Assembly: GCA_034044135.1 (NCBI GenBank)
Contig: CP139021.1
Coordinates: forward strand, 6,672,001-6,736,000
Direction: 5' to 3'
Length of the DNA stretch: 64,000 nt
DNA from: Flammeovirgaceae bacterium SG7u.111
GTDB taxonomy: Bacteria; Bacteroidota; Bacteroidia; Cytophagales; Flammeovirgaceae
Below, piece after piece: positions 28,186-35,808 of the stretch. The stretch's first letter is position 1; each line of letters begins with the position of its first letter. The notes under the pieces are model-generated. The model made no database searches and had not been told where the DNA came from. It saw nothing but the letters and a program-made list of their open reading frames with translations. The translations under genes were made by a program, and so were the position numbers.

Positions 28186-28867
28186 ATCTCTAGTTTTTTT
28201 AAAGGTATAAGATACGGATTTTTGCTTAATCGCCATAGAACGAAAAAGCCAAGGCATGCTTTTCCCAAGTCAATAACGGATATAGTTTAGGCTAAAGCCT
28301 GTTCGTTTTTACTTCTGAGCGGGGCTTAAAAACCCCGCCTAATTAGTTTTTATCACTAGCAACGGGCTTATTAAGACTGACTAAATAACCGTCATTTTTG
28401 TAAAGATGTTTAGAGAAAAAACCCTGTAGGGGTTTCATAATTGTAGTAATTAGCGTAAACATTCTATCAACCCCGTGAGGGGTTGCAGAAACCTACATTT
28501 TACACAAATTCTGCAACATCCCACCGAAATGCGGGACAGGCTCTACGGCGTTGTTTTTATCTGCTTCGCCAAATCTACAATAATGGAACCTCCTGCTAAG
28601 GACGCAACAAGTTCTACGAGGTTCTTTTACATCTAATAAAACCTACAAACGGAACAGTTTGCAATGTTGCAGATGGACCACAGGCTACTATTAGACATAT
28701 ATAAGTATGTCGCTTAAAAAGTCAATCTTAATAAAGCCCCGTTTGGAAGCAAAAACAACAAGCCTATAACTTCTTAAACCATGATAAACGCTATTCTACT
28801 TCCAAAATAAAGGAAATTTCATACTTTTAATAGAAAATAGTACTGATCGTCAACTTCCATAAAAATA
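28186..28867. repeat. Hairpin-rich non-coding patch upstream of the STAND pair
   Basis: No gene is seen in about 680 bases. Several strong hairpins occur: GCGGGG/CCCCGC (28319-28324, 28333-28338), AAACCC/GGGTTT (28419-28424, 28430-28435), AACCCC-GTGA-GGGGTT (28469-28484), GTTGCAGAA/TTCTGCAAC (28482-28490, 28509-28517) and GAACCTC/GAGGTTC (28586-28592, 28618-28624). The ATAGTTT(A/C)G(G/A)CTAAAGCCTG word at 28282-28301 also occurs at 18861-18880, and AATTAGTTTTTAT follows a hairpin at 28341 and also at 10411. These look like interspersed palindromic repeats rather than one RNA gene. Confidence 0.6.
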
Positions 28868-29926
28868 ATGAGCGGCTCTTCCGAAAACTTATTTGACCAT
28901 GCGCTACGACCTGTTACCACAGAGAATATTTATAAGAACCTAGACAGAGGTGTTTCGCTGAATGTATATGCAGCGAAAGATAAGGGGATGGACAGGATGC
29001 TGGAAGACTTGGAGCAAGCAGCTAGGCGGCACCAAACAGCCGTGGAGGTGATTCACCTAACTATGCGCTATTTTGTGGATAAATTTGAGGAATTTGGCAA
29101 GCAGCTATACCCAAAGCTGGGACTAAAAGAACAGGCTACCCCTAGTGGATCATTGGAGTCTGCCATTGACACAACCTTCACTCAACAAAATAAAAAATGT
29201 TGGATTTTTTTAGAAGAATTTGATGCCCTGCTCGATAACCCCGAGATAGATGCAGGATTTGACAATCCATTTTATGGCTACTTGAATATCCTCAAGCAAC
29301 ACCCCAGTGTATCGCTCTTGTGCGCCACAGAAAAAATAATTAAAAGCTATACGTATTATACAAAAACTGAAAATGCGGCTGGAAACATAGAGACCAAACA
29401 GCATGGCAGCTCACCTTTGGTTTTTAGTGAGAAAAAGGAACTTCTGGCATTGAAAGAATATGAAATCAGCCAAGAATTGAAGCGGAGAATAGCGCCACTG
29501 AATACATGGATGGAAAGCTGGCAAATAGACAGGTTGGTGCAAGGAGTAGGATCAACCCACTCCAGTTGGCTCTTGCTACAGCACAGTATTGGTGTGATTG
29601 AAGAGGAGCGGGAAGGGCTAAAAGTGCTAGATACTAAAGCATTTGAAACTTGGTGGAATACGAGTGAGGCAGATTGGAAAAAGAACTACGCACCGAGCTT
29701 AGAACGGAAGGTACTGGCCAAACAAAAAGAAGCAGGAAAACTACGGCGGCTTTTTATAGGAGTTTTAGCCATATTTATAGGAAAGCAAAGCAGCGAAAAA
29801 GCAGTGGCTAAGGTAAAAGTAAAGCTTTGGCAAAAACTGACAGGAGGGGCAATTGTAGGAGGAGGCAGCTTGTGGCTAGCCTTTCAAGAGTACATTAAAG
29901 AGTTTATTGAAGGACTACTGAAATGA
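28868..29926 (+). CDS. STAND-like protein with degenerate P-loop, partner of the next gene
   Basis: A 352-residue protein I do not recognise by name. Residues 31-49 read LNVYAAKDKGMDRMLEDLE, exactly where a STAND ATPase would have a Walker A: the Y-x-x-K-x-x-G spacing is kept but the key GK(T/S) is replaced by GMD. A Walker B-like strand CWIFLEEFDALLDNP (111-125) keeps hydrophobics and acids. The C-terminal part has two hydrophobic stretches (LFIGVLAIFIG near 295-305 and GGAIVGGGSLWLAF near 326-339) that could associate with a membrane. It lies 15 bases before the intact STAND ATPase gene on the same strand, so the two are almost certainly one operon and plausibly one complex. A role as an inactive nucleotide-binding partner is inferred. 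Confidence 0.72.
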   Translation: MSGSSENLFDHALRPVTTENIYKNLDRGVSLNVYAAKDKGMDRMLEDLEQAARRHQTAVEVIHLTMRYFVDKFEEFGKQLYPKLGLKEQATPSGSLESAIDTTFTQQNKKCWIFLEEFDALLDNPEIDAGFDNPFYGYLNILKQHPSVSLLCATEKIIKSYTYYTKTENAAGNIETKQHGSSPLVFSEKKELLALKEYEISQELKRRIAPLNTWMESWQIDRLVQGVGSTHSSWLLLQHSIGVIEEEREGLKVLDTKAFETWWNTSEADWKKNYAPSLERKVLAKQKEAGKLRRLFIGVLAIFIGKQSSEKAVAKVKVKLWQKLTGGAIVGGGSLWLAFQEYIKEFIEGLLK

Positions 29927-29941
29927 AATAAAAAATAAGCG

Positions 29942-32353
29942 ATGAAAAACCGCCCTTACATAGTAGAAGACCCTGCGTATTGGAAAAGCCACTGGACGAA
30001 GAAGCCAGGTGCTTTTGAGCCGCCGCCACCGCCAAAAAGTACTTGGGACTATTGGCGCTTACTCATTTTTGAAAGAGAGTTACTTGAAAAGTATACAAAA
30101 GGTTATTCGCTTATCAAACGATTATTCATTTTTTTAAAATGCTATTTGTGGGTAATTGTTTTTACGACTGCACTTTGGTTAGTGGGTATTGCACTCATTA
30201 CGGTACTTGACCTACCTAGTAGCCACTATCCGAACCTCTTTCCAGAGGAAGTACAACAACTCTGGATACAATACCCAAGTAATTTGACCCGGGGGGGGGG
30301 GCTCATCCAGCTTTGGTATAAAGGTTTGATCGTAGGTTTGGCCTTCGGTTTGACCTTCGGTTTGGCCTTCGGTTTGTCCGTAGGTTTGGTCGGAGGTTTG
30401 GCCTTCGGTTTGTCCGTAGGTTTGGCCTTCGGTTTGGCCTTCGGTTTGGCCGGCGGTTTGGCCGTCGGTTTGGCCGGAGGTTTGGCCTTCGGTTTGGTCG
30501 GAGGTTTGGCCTTCGGTTTGGCCTTCGGTTTGGCCTTCGGTTTGGCCTTCGGTTTGGCCTTCGGTTTGGCCTTCGGTTTGGCCTTCGGTTTGGCCGTCGG
30601 TTTGGCCGTAGGTTTGGCCTTCGGTTTGGCCGTAGGTTTGGCCTTCGGTTTGGCCGGAGGTTTGGCCGGAGGTTTAAGTATTATCCGTGCCTACCTTTGG
30701 TCGCTACATGCATTGATAAAAACCAATCCTATCGTATATGATTTTTTTACACCCTTTTTATTCTTTGGCCATGAAAAACGCCTATTTGATTGGACTACAG
30801 GTAGCGCTGAAAATGCCAAAAAGCTGATCCACTTTGTAGAGACTTACCGTTCAACACAGGTCAAACTGCTGGGCAAGTTACTTCACACACAACAAGGTAG
30901 CTTGTGGTCTTTACGCTCAAAAAACCTTATAGTCCCCACCATCCCACAAGCACAAATTCGACCTCCTGAAAAAGTAGAATTTTGGTATCGCCCCTTGTAC
31001 CGTTTGTTTTTGCCTTTAGAAAGTACAGATACCCTACAGCCTTCCACGGTTTGGAGAGAACAAGTACAGGCTCTTAAGGGAGAGCTTGTCCGCTTGGAGC
31101 AAGAGACTAATTTACGTTTGCAACTTGAACAAGCAAAAGCAGCCCAAGCCGCCCTTGTTACCCTTCGGAGGCAGACCCAAGCAGAGCACAAATCTTGGAA
31201 CCGTTTTTACCTCCCTGCCCTTGAAACAATGGAGCGCCAGTTGGGCGAACAAATCGCTGGATGGAACGAACAATTGGAAAATGCCGAGCCTGTGGCGCAA
31301 AACCTTTATTTTGCCGGCGATGCGCTCAACCCCCAACAGCATGAGCAGGTATTTATGCGTCGCCCAGATTTGGAGGAGCAATTGCAGTTTAAAATTGCCA
31401 CTGCCCAAAGTTTGCCCATGCTGGCCTTGCAGGGGCAGCGCAGAACAGGCAAGACCAGTTTGCTCAATTTCTTGGAGGTTATTTTACCCGAACGGGTCAA
31501 ATTGGTTCGGTTCAACTGCCAAGATACGTATGGGAAAAATGTGCGGGAGCTTTTGCAAGAAATACGCCTGCGTGCAGCCCGTAAATTAGCGCTTCCAGTT
31601 CCAGAAGAACCCTTGCCCGAACCTTGGTTGGAAGCATGGCAGGCCACTCGGAAGTTTTTGGAAAGTACTTGTCAAAACCAAGCATTCAAGCTGGTGTTGG
31701 CATTCGATGAATACGAAGATTTCCACAACTATGCCCTTGCCCAAGACCGCTCTATGGCAGGTCAGCTATTGGGCGCAATGCGTACCTTTTCTCAAGAGCA
31801 GCGCGATGTCGTTTTTCTATTCATCGGCTCTGCCTTTTTTAGCGAATTAAAAAATCCCGATTGGGGCAGCTATTTCGTCAGTGCAGAATTACTCACCCTC
31901 GATTACCTCGACCAAAAGCGAAGCCTCCAACTTATCACTGAGCCTACCGAGGGTTTTGCCCTACGCTACGAAACTGGGGTGGCTGAAAAGTTATACGAAC
32001 TCACCCAAGGCCATCCCGACCTTATCCAGCGTATCTGTCGAGAGGTATTAGACCGAGCCAACCAGCAAGCCCGTTACCAAGTCAGTAAAGCAGATTTGGA
32101 GGAAGCCATCAAAAAAGTAGTCTATCAGCCCTCCAATGGGGTTATTGATGTGTTTTGGAACGAGTTCTGTGGAGAGGCAGAACACCAAGCCGTTCGCCAA
32201 TTGCTTTCTGGTGAAAACATTACCGAGAAAAAAGGCCTGCGTCGCCTGCTAGACCATCGCTTTGTTGTTCGTGGAAGCGAGCCTAGCTCATATCAAATGC
32301 GTGCCCCCTTATTCGCCGAATGGGTGCTTCGCCAAGATGAATATTTTTTGTAA
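29942..32353 (+). CDS. Membrane-anchored STAND (AAA_16-like) ATPase with GLxx tandem repeats
   Basis: An 803-residue protein. A membrane segment (CYLWVIVFTTALWLVGIALI, 67-86) is followed by a tract of 30 GLxx tetrapeptides (128-247), which can form further hydrophobic helices. Next come a coiled-coil stretch (about 372-446) and an AAA_16/nSTAND core: Walker A GQRRTGKT (498-505), Walker B LVLAFDEYED (584-593), a sensor strand VVFLFIGSAFF and a C-terminal winged-helix-like segment (EELYELTQGHPDLIQRI-like, then DLEEAIKKV and the LLDHRFVVRG end). STAND ATPases are signalling switches in conflict, apoptosis-like or regulatory systems. Partnered with the degenerate-P-loop gene upstream. An 11-G run at 30291-30301 lies inside the coding sequence just before the repeat. 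Confidence 0.85.
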   Translation: MKNRPYIVEDPAYWKSHWTKKPGAFEPPPPPKSTWDYWRLLIFERELLEKYTKGYSLIKRLFIFLKCYLWVIVFTTALWLVGIALITVLDLPSSHYPNLFPEEVQQLWIQYPSNLTRGGGLIQLWYKGLIVGLAFGLTFGLAFGLSVGLVGGLAFGLSVGLAFGLAFGLAGGLAVGLAGGLAFGLVGGLAFGLAFGLAFGLAFGLAFGLAFGLAFGLAVGLAVGLAFGLAVGLAFGLAGGLAGGLSIIRAYLWSLHALIKTNPIVYDFFTPFLFFGHEKRLFDWTTGSAENAKKLIHFVETYRSTQVKLLGKLLHTQQGSLWSLRSKNLIVPTIPQAQIRPPEKVEFWYRPLYRLFLPLESTDTLQPSTVWREQVQALKGELVRLEQETNLRLQLEQAKAAQAALVTLRRQTQAEHKSWNRFYLPALETMERQLGEQIAGWNEQLENAEPVAQNLYFAGDALNPQQHEQVFMRRPDLEEQLQFKIATAQSLPMLALQGQRRTGKTSLLNFLEVILPERVKLVRFNCQDTYGKNVRELLQEIRLRAARKLALPVPEEPLPEPWLEAWQATRKFLESTCQNQAFKLVLAFDEYEDFHNYALAQDRSMAGQLLGAMRTFSQEQRDVVFLFIGSAFFSELKNPDWGSYFVSAELLTLDYLDQKRSLQLITEPTEGFALRYETGVAEKLYELTQGHPDLIQRICREVLDRANQQARYQVSKADLEEAIKKVVYQPSNGVIDVFWNEFCGEAEHQAVRQLLSGENITEKKGLRRLLDHRFVVRGSEPSSYQMRAPLFAEWVLRQDEYFL
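30291..30301 (+). repeat. Run of 11 G inside the STAND gene (candidate phase-variation tract)
   Basis: Eleven consecutive G encode R-G-G-G (with the preceding C). With one extra G the next codons run GCT CAT CCA GCT TTG GTA and then TAA at 30319-30321; with one fewer they run to TGA at 30327-30329. Both changes therefore truncate the protein to about 125-130 residues, before the repeat and the ATPase. Confidence 0.7.
30323..30682 (+). repeat. 12-bp tandem repeat, 30 units, encoding GLxx tetrapeptides
   Basis: The unit GGTTTGGCCTTC (GLAF) and close variants ending in GTC, GTA, GGA or GGC (V or G in the last position) repeat without interruption 30 times. The most regular block is seven GLAF units in a row near 30503-30586. 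Because the unit is a multiple of three, changes in copy number keep the frame and only alter the length of the hydrophobic stretch. Confidence 0.95.
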
Positions 32354-32373
32354 AATGCATAATGCGAAAGCAT

Positions 32374-34464
32374 TCAACTAATCCTACTCCAATTAGTAGC
32401 CTTTTTCTCAAAAAGCTCCAGCCTTTTTTTCACAAGTGAGTTAGCAGGTGAAGCTAAAGTTGAATCCGCTTCCAGTAGTTTTTCCACGGTGTGCCTTGCT
32501 TCTTTCACCACGTTGCTGTCTTGGGCGAGGTCGGTGAATTTGAGGTCGATAATGCCGCTTTGCTGCGTGCCCGCCAAGTCGCCGGGCCCACGGAGCTTGA
32601 GGTCGGCATCGGCTATTTCAAAACCGTTGGTGGTACGCACCATGGTTTGCAAGCGCACTTTTCCATCTTTACTCAGCTTTTCCCCACTCATCAATATACA
32701 GTAAGATTGTTCTCCGCCCCGACCGACTCGCCCTCTGAGCTGATGCAGTTGCGACAGCCCAAATTTCTCGGCATTTTCAATAATCATCACCGAGGCATTG
32801 GGTACGTTCATCCCGACTTCTATCACCGTAGTGGCTACCATGATGTTGGTTTCTCCCTTCACAAACCGCTGCATCTCAAAATCTTTGTCCTTGGGCTTCA
32901 TTTTCCCATGGACAATGCTCACAAAAAAATCGGGGAACGCCCTTGCTACGCTCTCGTAGCCATCCATCAGGTTCTTGTAATCCAGCTTTTCCGACTCTTC
33001 TATGAGCGGATAAACGATATATACTTGCCGCCCTAGGTTCACTTGCTCTTTCACAAATCCCAAAACCCTAAGTCGCTGGGAATCGAACCAATGGATGGTT
33101 TTAATAGGTTTCCTGCCTGCGGGAAGTTCGTCAATCACCGATACATCAAGGTCGCCGTAGAGGGTCATGGCTAACGTTCGGGGAATTGGCGTGGCGGTCA
33201 TTACCAAAATATGCGGATAAGCCTCGCTGGTTTTGTTCCAAAGCTTTGCCCGCTGGGCTACCCCGAAGCGGTGCTGCTCATCTATCACGCACAAGCCTAA
33301 GTTCTTGAAATCGACCACGTCTTCTATGAGCGCATGCGTGCCGACTATGATCTGAAGCTCTCCGTTCAGCAACTCTTCATGGATCACTTTCCGCTCGCTC
33401 TTTTTGGACGAGCCTGTGAGCTTGGCAATTTTTATCCCTAGCAAATCGGCGTATTCTTTCAAGCCTTCGAAGTGCTGAGAAGCCAAAATTTCGGTAGGCG
33501 CCATCATGCAAGCCTGCGCCCCGTTGTCTATCGCCATAAGCATACAGATGAATGCCACAATGGTTTTTCCACTTCCCACATCTCCTTGCAGCAGGCGGTT
33601 CATCTGCTTTCCGCTCAGCATATCTTGCCTAATTTCTTTGATCACCCGCTTTTGCGCACCCGTGAGGTCGAAGGGCAAATGATCGTGGTAAAACGTGGTG
33701 ATGGAAGGAATAGAGGGAAACCTCTGCCCTGGAAATGCATAGGAACGCTGATTTTTTTGCCACAGCATTTTCAGCTGCACATAAAAAAGCTCTTCGAACT
33801 TAAGCCTAGCCACGGCTTTAGAAAGCGACTGCGGATCGCGGGGGAAATGGGCTTGCGCCACAGCATCTTGCTTGGAAATAAAATGAAATTTTTCAAGTAC
33901 CTCGGGCGGCAAAGATTCGGGAATATGTTGGTACGCCTGCTTGAGCAATACTTTTTGCAGCTTGGCTATCGCCCTCGAATCCATGAATTTATTTTTGAGC
34001 TTTTCGGTGGTGTGATAGACGGGTTCTAGCCCACCTGCCGTATCGGTTTCTTGGGTGAGTACTTCTATTTCGGGGTGGGAAATGGTGTAGGTTCTGCCAT
34101 AGCGAGTAGGTTTTCCAAAAATGACATAAGCCGACCCTGCTTTTATCCGCCTTTGCACCCAATTAGCCCCTTGGAACCATACCAGCTCCATCTGTCCCGT
34201 ACCGTCTTCAAAGTAGGCGACCAAGCGCTGTTTTCTCCCACCTCCTACTATTTCCAAGTTACGGACCACGCCCTTTATCTGCACAAAAGGCATGTCTGGG
34301 GTGATTTGGGAAATTTGGTAGAACCGAGTGCGGTCTTCGTGCCTAAAGGGGAAATGCTCCAGCAAATCGCCATAGGTAAAAATACCCAACTCGGTTTTTA
34401 GCAAGTCTGCTTTTTTGGGACCAACCCCCTTCAAAAACTCTATCTTATTCTCAAAAAAACTCAC
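32374..34464 (-). CDS. recG: ATP-dependent DNA helicase RecG
   Basis: A 696-residue helicase of standard RecG length. It remodels stalled replication forks and recombination intermediates by branch migration. The wedge/OB domain is at the N-terminus (FVQIKGVVRNLEIVGGGRKQ), Walker A is LLQGDVGSGKTIVAF, the DEAH-type box is VIDEQHRFGV, then VMTATPIPRTLAMTLYGDLDVSVIDELPAGR and motif VI with QLHQLRGRVGRG, all characteristic. The C-terminal DLKLRGPGDLAGTQQSG segment is also a RecG hallmark. It ends 20 bases after the convergent STAND gene, and no strong terminator is present there apart from a small GAAA-loop hairpin. Confidence 0.96.
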   Translation of the reverse strand: MSFFENKIEFLKGVGPKKADLLKTELGIFTYGDLLEHFPFRHEDRTRFYQISQITPDMPFVQIKGVVRNLEIVGGGRKQRLVAYFEDGTGQMELVWFQGANWVQRRIKAGSAYVIFGKPTRYGRTYTISHPEIEVLTQETDTAGGLEPVYHTTEKLKNKFMDSRAIAKLQKVLLKQAYQHIPESLPPEVLEKFHFISKQDAVAQAHFPRDPQSLSKAVARLKFEELFYVQLKMLWQKNQRSYAFPGQRFPSIPSITTFYHDHLPFDLTGAQKRVIKEIRQDMLSGKQMNRLLQGDVGSGKTIVAFICMLMAIDNGAQACMMAPTEILASQHFEGLKEYADLLGIKIAKLTGSSKKSERKVIHEELLNGELQIIVGTHALIEDVVDFKNLGLCVIDEQHRFGVAQRAKLWNKTSEAYPHILVMTATPIPRTLAMTLYGDLDVSVIDELPAGRKPIKTIHWFDSQRLRVLGFVKEQVNLGRQVYIVYPLIEESEKLDYKNLMDGYESVARAFPDFFVSIVHGKMKPKDKDFEMQRFVKGETNIMVATTVIEVGMNVPNASVMIIENAEKFGLSQLHQLRGRVGRGGEQSYCILMSGEKLSKDGKVRLQTMVRTTNGFEIADADLKLRGPGDLAGTQQSGIIDLKFTDLAQDSNVVKEARHTVEKLLEADSTLASPANSLVKKRLELFEKKATNWSRIS

Positions 34465-34569
34465 GACTTCTTTTTCTATTTTTTCTCGACCTAGAAGGTC
34501 AGGCTACATTTCTGATTAGCCAATGCATGTATTGGCTCTACAACTAACTTTATTAATAGCGCATCGTTA

Positions 34570-35223
34570 TCAATTTATCCCTGTATGCGGATAATATTTT
34601 TCAAGATGCGTTTTTAACTGGTGATACTTCTCCAACACTTTCGGAGGCTGGTTAGATTTGATGAGGTATTCTTCGTACAGCTCGGTAAGTCGCTCATATT
34701 TTTCACTTTTCAGCAGCCAAGAAACCACCGTTCCTTTAAAACAGCGATGTGTTTGGTTGTAAAGATACTTGCAAGGCTTAAGCGGCTTGTAATTAAAAGC
34801 CCTGTCTAAGCTCATGAGGGTGGAAACAGAGTCTAAAAATATAGAACCAACATCGACCATGAACTCGGTGATTTGCTGAATCACCAATGCTTCGTCTTCC
34901 TCATTTTGCACCTTGTATCTAAAATACTTATTGCTGGTAAGTTTCCCCACCGAAATTATCACTGTGTTCGATTCCTCCCAATGCTCTTGCTGGGTATCCA
35001 AAAACTGTTGGGCAATTTTTTCCACTTTATCATTCCTCACTCCTAGGTTCACTTCCAGCCAAATTTCGCTATCATATGTGGTGATCGAAAAAATCACATT
35101 TTGAAACCCCGTCTCTATCATTTTCCTGAACTGCTTTTTGTCGGGAAGCATTTCAAAATTTTTATCATAAAAAAAGTCGTAAAGACTATGGTATAAATTG
35201 CTTTCAAATTCTTGGATAGTCAT
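34570..35223 (-). CDS. Hypothetical protein
   Basis: A 217-residue cytoplasmic protein beginning MTIQEFESNLYHSLYDFFYD. It has a mixed alpha/beta composition: NVIFSITTYDSEIWLEVNLGVRN reads as two strands, and the C-terminal half (FKGTVVSWLLKSEKYERLTELYEEYL...YHQLKTHLEKYY) is helical. I do not recognise the family. It lies 105 bases upstream of recG in the same orientation and could be cotranscribed with it. Confidence 0.6.
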   Translation of the reverse strand: MTIQEFESNLYHSLYDFFYDKNFEMLPDKKQFRKMIETGFQNVIFSITTYDSEIWLEVNLGVRNDKVEKIAQQFLDTQQEHWEESNTVIISVGKLTSNKYFRYKVQNEEDEALVIQQITEFMVDVGSIFLDSVSTLMSLDRAFNYKPLKPCKYLYNQTHRCFKGTVVSWLLKSEKYERLTELYEEYLIKSNQPPKVLEKYHQLKTHLEKYYPHTGIN

Positions 35224-35808
35224 AAAGCTAGATTCATGTGCTAAAAGAAGATTAGAGCATGTTTAAAACTTTAGGTTTTCAAGCGAAAATAGAAACTATG
35301 GTGGCGAACCGCTTTATGGTTCTCGCTTCAAAATAGGTGAAATTTTAAACTTACCCTCAGACTAGTGACTGGCGGAAACTACATAAAAAATGGAGGAAGT
35401 TCAACCAACCCTAGCACCAAACACTTCTTTTTTTTCAATCCGTCAAGCATAACAAACTACCAAACCACAAATCCTTCTTTAATGGAAATATTTCCCTGCT
35501 GTTTATCAATTAATTACATAAAAAATAATATTTTTGAAAACCTTTTTTGACGGTATTAGGTTGAAGAGGCAAGAACAACTTACAAGGTATAAGATAAAGT
35601 TCTACTACCATTCTAGCCTACCCAATAAAACAATATTACTCAACTCATCACCTAAGTTACTACCCCACCACCTTCCTTTACTAATCCATCTTGTTGCCTA
35701 TCAACTGCAATGAGTTTACTTGATCATACAGCAAAGACTATCACTTCCATTCTATAGTTGTCTCTCAAAGAGCAATAGCTTTAGATCACAATTATTCATA
35801 TTATTTCT
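35224..35808. other. Gene-free 585-base region
   Basis: The start (35254-35265) holds AGAGCATGTTTA, a word that also forms one arm of the hairpin at 55339. A short fold-back with AAGCGA...TCGCTT and GAACC...GGTTC follows at about 35282-35330. The rest is strongly AT-rich and gives no convincing gene. It is the leader region of the amidohydrolase gene. Confidence 0.5.

Noticed and set aside
30323-30682. CRISPR-like appearance of the 12-bp repeat
   Set aside because: There are no spacers between the units, the frame is open throughout and the repeat encodes GLxx; it is a coding repeat.
35365-35550. Small plus-strand frame of about 61 codons
   Set aside because: Low-complexity composition (poly-Phe, Asn and Ser rich), AT-rich region, and no start context or family; likely chance.
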